Shown one piece after another: positions 8,331-16,502 of a stretch of DNA of 38,994 nucleotides. A program made the position numbers and the translations under genes. Below the pieces are notes generated by a model. That model was given only the letters and a program-made list of their open reading frames with translations. It was not told the origin of the DNA and ran no database searches. The stretch is from NCBI GenBank assembly GCA_900546315.1, contig URCP01000019.1, forward strand, positions 1 to 38,994, read 5' to 3'. The DNA is from an uncultured Eubacteriales bacterium (GTDB taxonomy: Bacteria > Bacillota > Clostridia > Oscillospirales > CAG-272). Each line of letters starts with the position of its first letter. Within the stretch, counting starts at the first letter, position 1.

Positions 8331-10259
8331 TCAGAGCGGGAGCTCGGAAACGAGCTTCTTCACCTTGTACTCGGAAGCGATCGGCACATACTTCTCGGTG
8401 TCCCCGAGCAGGATGTACTCCTCCTCATCGTCCCCGTCGCGGAGTATCGGATAGATCGACCACACGGCGACCCCGTCGCGCGGCAGCGTGACGTCGATGT
8501 CCTCATAGCAGCTGACGCGGATGAACGTCTTCGTGAAATACTCGTACGCGACATAACCTGCCTTATCGGAAAGCCCCGGAATACAGCCGAAATCGACCTT
8601 GTCGGTGACGTCCCCGTCAGAGACGTTGAACGCCGCGAGGGCGAAGTTCGCGCCGCTGCGGTTCCAGATCTTGAGGAGCTTGTTCTCGGCGGAGCAGTCG
8701 GTGTAGAGGCAGTCGGTCGTCGGTCTCGCCGCCCTTTCGCAGAGCATGACTCTTCCGTCGCTCTCGATGACCGGCATAATTGTCTCGCGCTTCGACTTTC
8801 CGATGGCGTCGCTGACATAAACCGGCGAGCCGGAAATTGCGCGCAGAACGCCGCTCTGGTACGCCGACTCGTGGTCGGACCACCACATATCGAAGTCGCA
8901 GTAATATATCTTTCCGTGCCAGACCGCGTTGTAGACGTTCTGGGTCAGGTGCTTTATGAATCCGCGCTCGCGCTTCGGGAAGAAGTCGTCGCTGTTTCTC
9001 GACACGGCGGAACCGGGTCTCGCGAGGACGTTCTCCATGTCCATGCCCATGCAGTTGATGACCGCGCCGCCGAAATTCTTCTCGATCGAGCGCTCGAGCG
9101 CGCGGTGAGCTATGCGGCAGCCCTCGGCGGTCGCGATCGCTCCGAGGATGTGTCCGGAGTTCGACGACTGATTGTCGACCTTGAGGAAATCGACTCCGCA
9201 GTCCGCGAGGAAGGAGTGCCAGGTGTCCCAGAACCTGAACGCCTTGTCCTCGTCAAGCGACTGGAGCGCCTTTCCGGACGGGGTTATGAACAGATTCTCC
9301 TTCTGCACGCTGTAGAGCTGACTCTCCGGGTCGACGCCGTTCCAGTAGCCGTTGAACGCGTGCCAGACGCCGACCTTCTCGACGCCATAGACGTTCTTCA
9401 TCTTCGAGATGGTAGCTTTCAGTCCCTCCGGGAACTTCGTCAGGTTGACGTCGAAGCCTGCGAGCATGCTGTTTCTCGTGGTCATCCAGCCGTCGTCGAT
9501 TATGACCCACTTCACCGGAATGTTCTTTTTCTTGAACTCGTCGAGCTTTTCGTAGATCTTCGCGCTCGTGACGTCGGCGTAGAACGCGTCCCACGTGCAC
9601 CAGCCGAAACCGTCGAAGAACTCGGGCATATGTCTCTCGTGTCTGAGCGGCACGCGGATAGCGCCGCACTCGCGCGCGTTCGCGAAGTTGTCGTCAACGG
9701 CGCTGTAAGGCTCGGTCGACGCGGCAATCGCGAGGAAGTCGCCTGTCAGTCTGCAAATTCCGCTCGTGTCGGAGGTCAGCGTGAGCTTTCCCTCGCCGAA
9801 CTCGCAGCGGAAGTTGTCGCCGGTCAGCGGGAGCAGATGATAGTGCAGAGCACCCGATTTTATAAGCAGCGACTGAGTGCGCGGAGAGAGAGCGGAGAAA
9901 TCCTTCACAAACGTCGGGTACATCCACCAAGGACCGTCGTGACGGCTGCCGAGCATTGCGTCCGGCGTGAGGTCGCCGAGATCCATGACTACGGCGTTCT
10001 CCGGCGCGAAGCCGCAGGCATACCCGTTTCCGGCGTTTATGCGGGCGTCGATCGAAAGTACGATTCCGGTCTCTCCGATCTTCGCGGTTATTGTGAGCGA
10101 TTCGAGACCCGCCGCGGGCGTGTAGGCGCAGATTATGCGTCCGTCCTCCTCGGTCTCGGTGAACTCGGTGAGCTTTCCGCTCCTGCCGCGGACTAGGTTC
10201 ACGCCGACTCCGAGGTCTGACAGTATATGTTCCTTTACGAATGCGTATAATTTGTTCAT
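8331..10259 (-). CDS. Raffinose synthase/Sip1-like GH36 family protein
   Basis: A 642-residue, signal-less protein of the plant-type GH36 subgroup (PF05691). The TIM-barrel motifs are FGWCTWDAFY (218-227), WVIIDDGWM (251-259) and FLKVDNQSS (358-366). Asp362 is the expected nucleophile of clan GH-D. An N-terminal beta-sandwich domain (about 1-200) precedes the barrel. Family members are alpha-galactosidases or alpha-galactosyl transferases acting on raffinose-type sugars or related alpha-galactosides; the exact substrate is unknown. It has its own promoter and terminator and lies downstream of, and in the same direction as, an AraC regulator gene. GAAAGGA precedes the ATG by 8 nt. Confidence 0.85.
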   Translation of the reverse strand: MNKLYAFVKEHILSDLGVGVNLVRGRSGKLTEFTETEEDGRIICAYTPAAGLESLTITAKIGETGIVLSIDARINAGNGYACGFAPENAVVMDLGDLTPDAMLGSRHDGPWWMYPTFVKDFSALSPRTQSLLIKSGALHYHLLPLTGDNFRCEFGEGKLTLTSDTSGICRLTGDFLAIAASTEPYSAVDDNFANARECGAIRVPLRHERHMPEFFDGFGWCTWDAFYADVTSAKIYEKLDEFKKKNIPVKWVIIDDGWMTTRNSMLAGFDVNLTKFPEGLKATISKMKNVYGVEKVGVWHAFNGYWNGVDPESQLYSVQKENLFITPSGKALQSLDEDKAFRFWDTWHSFLADCGVDFLKVDNQSSNSGHILGAIATAEGCRIAHRALERSIEKNFGGAVINCMGMDMENVLARPGSAVSRNSDDFFPKRERGFIKHLTQNVYNAVWHGKIYYCDFDMWWSDHESAYQSGVLRAISGSPVYVSDAIGKSKRETIMPVIESDGRVMLCERAARPTTDCLYTDCSAENKLLKIWNRSGANFALAAFNVSDGDVTDKVDFGCIPGLSDKAGYVAYEYFTKTFIRVSCYEDIDVTLPRDGVAVWSIYPILRDGDDEEEYILLGDTEKYVPIASEYKVKKLVSELPL

Positions 10260-10296
10260 ATCATATTCCTTTCAGGGAAGAAAAGTATCCGTATAT

Positions 10297-10325
10297 ATTT
10301 TACCACAATAATATGGCCGGGTCAA
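10297..10325 (-). promoter_or_regulatory. Promoter of the raffinose-synthase-like gene
   Basis: Minus strand TTGACC (10320-10325), 17 bp, TAAAAT (10297-10302), with TGTGG just before the -10 box. Confidence 0.8.
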
Positions 10326-10388
10326 GTCATAACTCACGGCACGGGTGTAGATTTTTTCACGCAAAAATTGTTGATATTAACGGGCTTC

Positions 10389-11249
10389 TCACTTGTCCCT
10401 CCCGAGCGAGCGCAGGTATTCCGCCGGGGTCATCCCGTACTCGCGCCTGAAAACGCTCGTGAAATGCCGCCTGTCCGAATAGCCGAACGCGTCGGAGACC
10501 TCCTTTATCGTCATACTGCCGGACGCTAAAAACTCCTTCGCCTCGGCGAGCCTTCTCTCGCGGTGATACTTCATCGGCGTCATGCCGTACTCCTCGCTGA
10601 ATACGCGGATCGCGTGCATCTCGCTGATATAGTTCGCCGCCGCGACCTCGCGAAGTGTCACGCCGCGCATAAGGTGAGCGTCGAGAAAACCGCGTATTCT
10701 CTCAGCGGAGGACGCGCGCGTCGTCGTTCCGAAGAGCTGCTTTTCGTTCGCCGCCATGTCGATCAGGCGGTAGATTATCCTCGCGGCACGGCGCATGGTT
10801 TCGGGCTCCGGAGAGTTTCCGGCTGGTTCGAGAAGGCTGTGGAGCTCTCGGAAGATGTCCTCGCAGTTCATTTTTTTGTGAATGAACATCCCGAGTCCGA
10901 ATGAATCCACAAGGCTGTCGATAAGCGTTCCTCGGACGTTGACCCAGACTTTTTTGTACGGGTCGTCCGGGTCGGAATAATATGTCAGCTTCGCGTTCTT
11001 ATGGTAGAAATAGAAATCCCCGGCTTCGACACGTATCTTTTCGCCGTTCATCTCGATGTACCCGGCGCCGGAGATCACGTATTCGAAAACGTAGTAGCAG
11101 CGTCTCGTTCCGATTATCGGATAATAGCTGATGTAATACCGTGGGTTCGGATTAGTTATTCCGAATTGCGCCAGATCGAAGAACTCGCTCGACGGCGAGA
11201 ATCCCCAGTTGTCGTATACGATCTTTTCGCCCATATCGTTTATATACAT
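10389..11249 (-). CDS. AraC-family transcriptional regulator
   Basis: A 286-residue protein. Residues about 30-130 form a cupin-like sugar-sensing domain (VFEYVISGAGYIEMNGEKI, VEAGDFYFYHKNAKLTYY). The C-terminal 95 residues are the double helix-turn-helix of AraC (VTLREVAAANYISEMHAIRVF, then IKEVSDAFGYSDRRHFTSVF and GMTPAEYLRS). It is divergent from a sugar-binding lipoprotein gene, with overlapping promoters, and upstream of the raffinose-synthase-like gene; both are likely targets. GGGAGG lies 9 nt before the ATG. Confidence 0.9.
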   Translation of the reverse strand: MYINDMGEKIVYDNWGFSPSSEFFDLAQFGITNPNPRYYISYYPIIGTRRCYYVFEYVISGAGYIEMNGEKIRVEAGDFYFYHKNAKLTYYSDPDDPYKKVWVNVRGTLIDSLVDSFGLGMFIHKKMNCEDIFRELHSLLEPAGNSPEPETMRRAARIIYRLIDMAANEKQLFGTTTRASSAERIRGFLDAHLMRGVTLREVAAANYISEMHAIRVFSEEYGMTPMKYHRERRLAEAKEFLASGSMTIKEVSDAFGYSDRRHFTSVFRREYGMTPAEYLRSLGRDK

Positions 11250-11304
11250 CGGATAACCCTCCCGAAATGTTGATTTCTCGCCCCTGTTTGCTTATACAGA
11301 GGTC

Positions 11305-11334
11305 TTGACGGATATGCGAATAATATGCTATAAT
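11305..11334 (+). promoter_or_regulatory. Promoter of the binding-protein gene
   Basis: TTGACG (11305-11310), 18 bp, TATAAT (11329-11334). It leaves a leader of about 130 nt before the ATG at 11475. I see no clear riboswitch in it. The -10 box overlaps the minus-strand -10 box of the AraC promoter. Confidence 0.75.
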
Positions 11335-11360
11335 ATATACAATACATACAATATCGTCAG
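11332..11360 (-). promoter_or_regulatory. Promoter of the AraC gene
   Basis: Minus strand CTGACG (11355-11360), 17 bp, TATATT (11332-11337). It shares three base pairs of its -10 box with the divergent promoter, so the two cannot be occupied together. Confidence 0.55.
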
Positions 11361-11474
11361 ACAGAGGCAAAGCTTTTGGCATTTTATGACTTTACCTTAT
11401 TGAAGCGCTGTTGAAATTAAATATCCCTCTGCCGCGATAGTATGCTAACAGTAAACCAAGAAAGGAACACCATC

Positions 11475-12944
11475 ATGACAAACAAGAAGATCCTCTCCGC
11501 GCTTCTCGCCGCGATCCTGCTCGCGACCGTCTCCTGCGGCGGGACATCCTCCGGCGGAAACGAAACGACGCCCTCCGCCGCGACAGATTCAGGCACGACG
11601 ACCGAGGAAACAGCAGCTCCGGATCCGCTCTCATCCCTCAGAAAAGAGGATTTCGGCGGCCGCGCCTACACGATGCTCGGCGTCAGCGACTCGTCAATGT
11701 CCGCCCTCGCGCCGAACGAGCTGAATGCGACCGAGGTCAACGGAGATATCGTGAACGACACCGTCTACAACCGTAACCGCAAGATAGAGGACATTTACAA
11801 TGTCAAGATCACAGCCGAGACGAAGCCGGGCGGAGAGATAGTCTCTCTCGTGAAGTCCTCGGTTCTCGCCGGCGACTGCCCGTACGACCTCGTCTGGCCG
11901 TCAATGAGCGGCGGCTCCACGCTCGCGACTTCCGGTGTTCTCGCGAACTTCTATGACTTCAAGGACATAGACCTCACCGCCGAGTGGTGGAACCAGCGCG
12001 CGACCGAACAGCTCACAGTCAACGGTCAGTGCTACCTCCAGCTGAACTACATCCCCTACACCGGAATGCTCTTCACCCACTGTATGTTCTACAACCACAG
12101 ACTCGCGGAGAAATACCTGACGGAAAGCATGTACGACCTCGTGCGGAAGGGCAAGTGGACTATAGACAAGCTCCTCGAGGTGACCGAAAACGCGACTCAG
12201 GACATCAACGGCGACTCGAAGTATGACGAGAACGACAACTACGGCTTCATGGCGTCCTTCGGAAGCGTCGGAATCTTCACCTACTCCTGCGATCAGGACA
12301 TGGTCAGCGTCTCAAAGGACGGAGAGGTCAAGATCGAGATCTACACCGAAAAGATGCAGGACATCGTCGAGAAGGTCAACAAGCTCTGCTATGAAGGCAA
12401 CCGCAGCTATGTAAAGCCGGTCGCCAAGGAAGCGGCAATCGCGAAGATGTTCGCGAACGGTCAGAGCCTGTTCTACGCAGGATTCCTGTCCGACGCGCTG
12501 CTCTACTTCCGCGATATGAAGGACGACTACGGTATGCTTCCGTTCCCGAAGTATGACGAGAACCAGGAGCACTATTACACGAGCGTCAGCGGCGGAACCG
12601 GAATGCTCGGCATACCGCTCACTGTCGCCGACCCGGATTTCACCGGACTGATCACCGAGGCGCTCGCTATCGAGAGCTACAACAGCGTCAGACCGGCTAT
12701 CTATGAGACTGTCATGGAGAACAAGCTCCTCCGCGACGAGGATTCTGTCGAAATGTATGAGACCCTGCTCGACGGCATCAGAGTCGAGTTCGCGGTGGTC
12801 TACCACTCCTCGAACAGCGATATCCCGTTCACCCTCTGGAACCTCACCGAGAAGAAGTCGACCGACCTCGCGTCCTATATAAACTCGCGCGGTCCGAAGG
12901 CTCTCGCGGCTTACCAGAAGATCGTCGACGCATGGTACGAGTGA
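11475..12944 (+). CDS. Sugar ABC transporter substrate-binding lipoprotein (orphan)
   Basis: A 489-residue family 1 extracellular solute-binding protein. The signal peptide MTNKKILSALLAAIL ends at lipobox ATVSC (Cys21), followed by a Ser/Thr/Gly-rich linker. The start at 11475 is preferred over one 11 codons upstream because it begins the signal peptide and AAAGGAA precedes it. Features shared with two other proteins of the window: VNDTVYNRNRKIEDIYNV, a Ca-loop-like DINGDSKYDENDNYG, and PFPKYDENQEHYYTSVSGG. It should capture an oligosaccharide at the membrane surface. No permease or ATPase gene is adjacent. The divergent AraC gene probably regulates it. Confidence 0.88.
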   Translation: MTNKKILSALLAAILLATVSCGGTSSGGNETTPSAATDSGTTTEETAAPDPLSSLRKEDFGGRAYTMLGVSDSSMSALAPNELNATEVNGDIVNDTVYNRNRKIEDIYNVKITAETKPGGEIVSLVKSSVLAGDCPYDLVWPSMSGGSTLATSGVLANFYDFKDIDLTAEWWNQRATEQLTVNGQCYLQLNYIPYTGMLFTHCMFYNHRLAEKYLTESMYDLVRKGKWTIDKLLEVTENATQDINGDSKYDENDNYGFMASFGSVGIFTYSCDQDMVSVSKDGEVKIEIYTEKMQDIVEKVNKLCYEGNRSYVKPVAKEAAIAKMFANGQSLFYAGFLSDALLYFRDMKDDYGMLPFPKYDENQEHYYTSVSGGTGMLGIPLTVADPDFTGLITEALAIESYNSVRPAIYETVMENKLLRDEDSVEMYETLLDGIRVEFAVVYHSSNSDIPFTLWNLTEKKSTDLASYINSRGPKALAAYQKIVDAWYE

Positions 12945-12952
12945 TTATCTGA

Positions 12953-12981
12953 ATTATACCACAAAATTAAGGATATGTCAA
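12953..12981 (-). promoter_or_regulatory. Consensus promoter pointing antisense into the binding-protein gene
   Basis: Minus strand TTGACA (12976-12981), 17 bp, TATAAT (12953-12958) with TGTGG before it, the same layout as the purA and tRNA promoters. It lies 8 nt after the stop codon of the plus-strand gene and points leftward into it; no minus-strand gene follows. Its -35 region is one arm of a 14-bp dyad (12968-12981 with 12994-13007). Confidence 0.7.
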
Positions 12982-13007
12982 GAGCATAAGCTATTGACAT
13001 ATCCTTA
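12968..13007. repeat. 14-bp inverted repeat after the binding-protein gene
   Basis: TAAGGATATGTCAA (12968-12981) pairs perfectly with TTGACATATCCTTA (12994-13007), loop 12 nt. It could act as a terminator stem but has no good T-run. It duplicates the -35 region of the antisense promoter in opposite orientation. Confidence 0.75.
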
Positions 13008-13012
13008 TTATT

Positions 13013-13057
13013 AAAAAAAGCGGAGAAGACCTCGCGACCTTCTCCGTTTTCATTTTT
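13013..13057. terminator. Bidirectional terminator between convergent genes
   Basis: CGGAGAAG (13021-13028) pairs with CTTCTCCG (13039-13046). A T-rich run follows on the plus strand and seven A's precede it, giving a T-run for minus-strand transcripts from purA. Confidence 0.85.
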
Positions 13058-13189
13058 ATGACCATACCTTTCGTACAAGCTTACAGTTTTGAGGCGGTTT
13101 TGAAAGACGGCTTGTCCGTCTTTCAAAATTCACGACCCCATGTCGTGAAAGCCTCAAAACTGTTTGGTCTGAAAATTTATTTTCAGACT
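13058..13189 (-). repeat. 132-bp structured repeat, copy A
   Basis: Read on the minus strand it begins 2 nt after the purA stop codon and matches copy B (37479-37610) at 124 of 132 positions with no gap. Structure in order: dyad TCTGAAAAT/ATTTTCAGA; an outer 12-bp stem CAGTTTTGAGGC/GCCTCAAAACTG; and inside it two hairpins, TTCACGAC/GTCGTGAA (8 bp) and TTTTGAAAGACGG/CCGTCTTTCAAAA (13 bp). Together these form a three-way-junction shape. A tail, GTACGAAAGGTATGGTCAT, carries a ribosome-binding-site-like AAAGG. Short open frames across it have no known protein family. Confidence 0.9.
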
Positions 13190-13191
13190 AT

Positions 13192-14559
13192 TTACTTGCT
13201 CTCAGCCATATCGACGTAAGCTTCTCTCTCAGCGCCGACCGATACGTATCTGATGTTGCACCCGACCGCCTTCTCGCAGTAGCGGATGTAATCGAGGGCG
13301 TTCTTCGGCAGATCCGAGACCTTGCGGCAGCCGGAGATATCGCACTGCCAGCCGTCGAGATACTCGAATACCGGCTTTGCGCGGTTCAGCGCCTCGCCGA
13401 CCGGGAAATCGGTCGTGCGCTTGCCGTCGATGTCATACGCGACGCAGACCGGGATCTTCTCCATGTAGGAGAGGATATCGAGCTTCGTGAACGCGATCTC
13501 GTCCGCGCCCTGAACGCGGCAGCCGTACTTCGAGGCGACGACGTCGAACGCGCCGACTCTTCTCGGTCTTCCGGTAGCGGCTCCGAACTCTCCGCCCGCG
13601 CCTCTGAGGTCGTCCGCTTCCTTGCCGAACATCTCAACGGTGAACGGTCCCGCGCCGACGCAGGAGGAATAAGCCTTCATGATACCAACGGTTCTGTCAA
13701 GTCTGACACCCGGGATGCCCGCGCCGATAGGAGCGTAGGAAGCGATCGTCGAGGACGACGAGGTATACGGATAGATACCGAAATCAATATCGCGGAGCGC
13801 TCCGAGCTGAGCCTCGAACATGACGCGCTTGCCGTGCGCCAGAGCGTCGGTCAGGTAAACGCCGGTGTCGACGATATAATCCTTGAAGTATCCCGCGTAC
13901 TTGTCGACCCAAGCCGCGATAGCGTCATAGGAAAGCTCTCCGTTCTTGAAGAACTGATCATAGTACGACTCGTCGCCGGAGTCCTTTCCGAGCTTGAAGC
14001 GCGCCTTCTCCTCGTCCTTCAGGAGCTCGCCGTAAACGCTTCTGATCATGAGGTTCTTGTACTCGACAAGCCCCTTCAGGTTCTCGTGCATAGCGTCCGG
14101 ATAGAAGATATCGCCCATTCTGACCGACTTCTTCATGTACTTGTCGCCGTATGAAGGAGCGATGCCGCGGCCGGTCGAGCCGTAAGCCTTGTCGGCGAGT
14201 CTCCACTCCTCGAGGCGGTCGAGAATGACGCTGTACGGGAGAGTGATGCACGCGCGGTCGCTTATCTTGAGGTTATCCGGCGTGATGACGACGCCCGCCT
14301 TGACAAGGCGTCCGACCTCGTGATAGAGGTGCTTCAGGTCGACGACCATGCCGTTGCCCATGATATTGACAATCTCCGGGCGGAGTATGCCGGACGGGAG
14401 AAGGTTGAGGATGAACTTTCCTCTCGAATTTATGACGGTGTGACCCGCGTTGTTGCCGCCCTGATAACGGCAGACTATATCCTGTTCCTCGGAGAGAAGG
14501 TCGACCATGCGGCCCTTGCCCTCGTCTCCCCAGTTTATACCGACGATCGAAGTAAGCAT
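13192..14559 (-). CDS. purA: Adenylosuccinate synthetase
   Basis: A 455-residue enzyme joining IMP and aspartate with GTP, the first committed step to AMP, in the cytoplasm. Visible motifs: N-terminal GTP/IMP loop GINWGDEGKGRMVD, GGNNAGHTV, GSTGRGIAPSY, and the C-terminal base-recognition part TKLDILSYM. The central motif reads FEAQLGALRDIDFGIYPYT where the common bacterial form is FEGAQGTLLDIDHGTYPFV, a subgroup variation. Single gene with its own promoter; AAAGGAA lies 9 nt before the ATG. The only clearly central-metabolic gene in the window, so a useful marker of core chromosome. The 132-bp repeat sits directly after its stop. Confidence 0.95.
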   Translation of the reverse strand: MLTSIVGINWGDEGKGRMVDLLSEEQDIVCRYQGGNNAGHTVINSRGKFILNLLPSGILRPEIVNIMGNGMVVDLKHLYHEVGRLVKAGVVITPDNLKISDRACITLPYSVILDRLEEWRLADKAYGSTGRGIAPSYGDKYMKKSVRMGDIFYPDAMHENLKGLVEYKNLMIRSVYGELLKDEEKARFKLGKDSGDESYYDQFFKNGELSYDAIAAWVDKYAGYFKDYIVDTGVYLTDALAHGKRVMFEAQLGALRDIDFGIYPYTSSSSTIASYAPIGAGIPGVRLDRTVGIMKAYSSCVGAGPFTVEMFGKEADDLRGAGGEFGAATGRPRRVGAFDVVASKYGCRVQGADEIAFTKLDILSYMEKIPVCVAYDIDGKRTTDFPVGEALNRAKPVFEYLDGWQCDISGCRKVSDLPKNALDYIRYCEKAVGCNIRYVSVGAEREAYVDMAESK

Positions 14560-14640
14560 TTTCAGAATTCCTTTCAGCCTTCCGGCTCTGTATTTTTGCT
14601 GTCCTGCGAAAACAACCTTGAATCAGTGTTTCCTGTATAT

Positions 14641-14668
14641 ATTATACCACAAAAAAAGATTTTGTCAA
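14641..14668 (-). promoter_or_regulatory. Promoter of purA
   Basis: Minus strand TTGACA (14663-14668), 16 bp, TATAAT (14641-14646) with TGTGG upstream. The leader of about 75 nt shows no recognisable purine riboswitch. Confidence 0.85.
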
Positions 14669-14701
14669 ACCCCAAAGGCGATTTTCTCTATACAATGATG
14701 A

Positions 14702-14736
14702 AATACCGGATATAATTAAAATTTATACCCGGTATT
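14702..14736 (-). other. Inverted repeat after the GH36 operon
   Basis: AATACCGG (14702-14709) pairs with CCGGTATT (14729-14736) around an AT-rich loop. It may end the operon, but there is no T-run, so the terminator role is uncertain. Confidence 0.45.
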
Positions 14737-14765
14737 GAAGTCATAAAATGGCGTTATATATGCGC

Positions 14766-16478
14766 TCAGGCTCTGACAAGCTCGACGCGCCCGTTGACAG
14801 GCACCGCTATACGCGTGAAGTCAGCGGCGAGGCGTCCCTCGGAGACCTTCCCGCCCATGCAGTCAAGAACCGTGTAGTCATACCTGGCGCTCTTTCCGCC
14901 GAGATCGAATATGATATCCTTGTCCATCGACGCGTTCACGACGGAAATTTTGTCGGTCAGCTCATTTATGTACGCGATCCTGCCGGAATACACGGCGCCG
15001 ACCTGAGTATTTCCGAGCTTCGACGAGACATAGTTGTAATCCGCGGCGTAGCCCTTGTAGAACATCTCGCCGTCGAGCAGGACGTTCCTGTTCGCGGTCC
15101 AGAACGCGAGATAGCTTTTCACCATCTTCGCGTGGTCGGCCGGCATCCTGTCGTGCAGCACCGAGACCTGCGGCACGGCAAAGAGGATATTCGTGAGCTG
15201 GAACGCCGCGAGCTCGACCGGCTCCGAGTAGTTCCACATGACCATATCCGAATGAACGGCAGTCCCGCCGCTCGTCATTCTGAGCGAGAGCGAGCCGACG
15301 CGGTTCGACAGCGAGTCGTTCGGGCAGTCCGCGACCCTCAGCATATTTCCGAACGTGCGCATGAGAGGACCGATATATCCCTGTCTGAACTCGATCAGTA
15401 TCTCGGGATCGATCTTTCTGAGCTCCGCGAGGACGTCCTTCATCAGTCTGTCGACGGCGTCGTAGACCGAGACGTAATCCATGCCCTCCCTGATCTCATC
15501 CTTCTGATAGAAGCTGTCGATGAAGTCGAGCTTGAAGCCGTCAAGACCCCAGTCGAGCTTCGCGCGTCTGTATATGTCGATGAGATATTCGCGGACGTCC
15601 GGGTAGCGCGGGTCGAGCGTATATGTCTTGTCCATGCCGCAGCCGCCGAGCATCTTGTCCTTGAAGCGCTCATAAGCCTTCGAATGCTCGCCGACAAACG
15701 GGACCGAGTACCAGAGTATGAACTTGAGCCCGGTCTCATGGACGGCGTCGACGAACGCCCTCATGTCCGGGATCTTGACCGGAGTAACCTCCCAGTCGCC
15801 GCAGTACGCGTAGCCGCGGGCGTTGTTGTCGGTCTGCCAGCCGTCGTCGACAATGATCGACCTGCACCCGAGATCGGCGAAAAATCTGCACTCGTCGACG
15901 ATGCGCGGAACGTCAATCTGCTGATGGAAGCTGTACCAGGCGGAATAAAGCGGCTCACGCGCGGCATCCGGAACGACGGCGGGAGTATAGCCGTCAAATG
16001 TCTCCCACCACTTCGAAACGTCCTCGACACACCTGTAGAACGGGATCTCGCGGGTATCGACGCGTATCTCCGCCGTATAATCGGAGATCGCGCAGTTGAC
16101 ATTGATCATGACCTCGTTCACAAGTTTAGCGTTTTCCTCGACGACGCCGGAGCGGATTGCCACGACGTGCTTCGCGTCGGAACAGGCGATGGTCATGCGG
16201 TTCGTGTCATCATACGCGACGTTCGACAGCACCGGGCAGGAACGCATGGCGTACGAGTCGTAATATCCGCCCCAGTCAGGACGCACGGTCTTGTTTCTGC
16301 AGGAGAGCGGGCTCCACACGGCGTTGACGCCGATGTCCTCGGTGTACCACTTCACTCTGATCTCGAGCTTCTTCGCGGTCTCAGACTTTGCCGTGAGCTT
16401 AAGGGTGACTATGCCGGGAGCGGTATTCTCCTCGGTCAGCGCGGCGTCGAAGCCGGCGGTTGCTTTAAGTTCGTACAT
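14766..16478 (-). CDS. GH36-like alpha-galactosidase
   Basis: A 570-residue, signal-less protein of clan GH-D. An N-terminal beta-sandwich (about 1-170) precedes the barrel. Barrel motifs: SIIVDDGWQTD (207-217), KFILWYSVPFV (252-262) and GFKLDFIDSF (314-323), with Asp318 as the expected nucleophile. RVADCPND further on is a candidate acid/base region. Family members remove terminal alpha-galactose (or alpha-N-acetylgalactosamine) from oligosaccharides. Last of a three-gene minus-strand operon, 24 nt after the clan GH-D-like protein, with AAAGGAA before the ATG. The three enzymes together probably dismantle one branched glycan inside the cell. Confidence 0.85.
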   Translation of the reverse strand: MYELKATAGFDAALTEENTAPGIVTLKLTAKSETAKKLEIRVKWYTEDIGVNAVWSPLSCRNKTVRPDWGGYYDSYAMRSCPVLSNVAYDDTNRMTIACSDAKHVVAIRSGVVEENAKLVNEVMINVNCAISDYTAEIRVDTREIPFYRCVEDVSKWWETFDGYTPAVVPDAAREPLYSAWYSFHQQIDVPRIVDECRFFADLGCRSIIVDDGWQTDNNARGYAYCGDWEVTPVKIPDMRAFVDAVHETGLKFILWYSVPFVGEHSKAYERFKDKMLGGCGMDKTYTLDPRYPDVREYLIDIYRRAKLDWGLDGFKLDFIDSFYQKDEIREGMDYVSVYDAVDRLMKDVLAELRKIDPEILIEFRQGYIGPLMRTFGNMLRVADCPNDSLSNRVGSLSLRMTSGGTAVHSDMVMWNYSEPVELAAFQLTNILFAVPQVSVLHDRMPADHAKMVKSYLAFWTANRNVLLDGEMFYKGYAADYNYVSSKLGNTQVGAVYSGRIAYINELTDKISVVNASMDKDIIFDLGGKSARYDYTVLDCMGGKVSEGRLAADFTRIAVPVNGRVELVRA

Positions 16479-16502
16479 TGAAATTTCCTTTCAAAAAATA
16501 AT

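Noticed and set aside
12911..13126. A 71-codon minus-strand frame whose first 24 residues resemble those before the integrase
   Set aside because: The similarity comes from the 132-bp repeat at DNA level; hairpin sequence translated in one frame, no known protein.
12911..13189. CRISPR or toxin-antitoxin reading of the repeat next to purA
   Set aside because: There are no repeated spacer units and no plausible small protein pair; only one copy of a structured element is present here.
14560..14640. Purine riboswitch before purA
   Set aside because: The leader is short and lacks the three-way junction and conserved loop bases of that riboswitch.
14748..16481. A 577-codon plus-strand open frame
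   Set aside because: It mirrors the GH36-like gene and has no family features.
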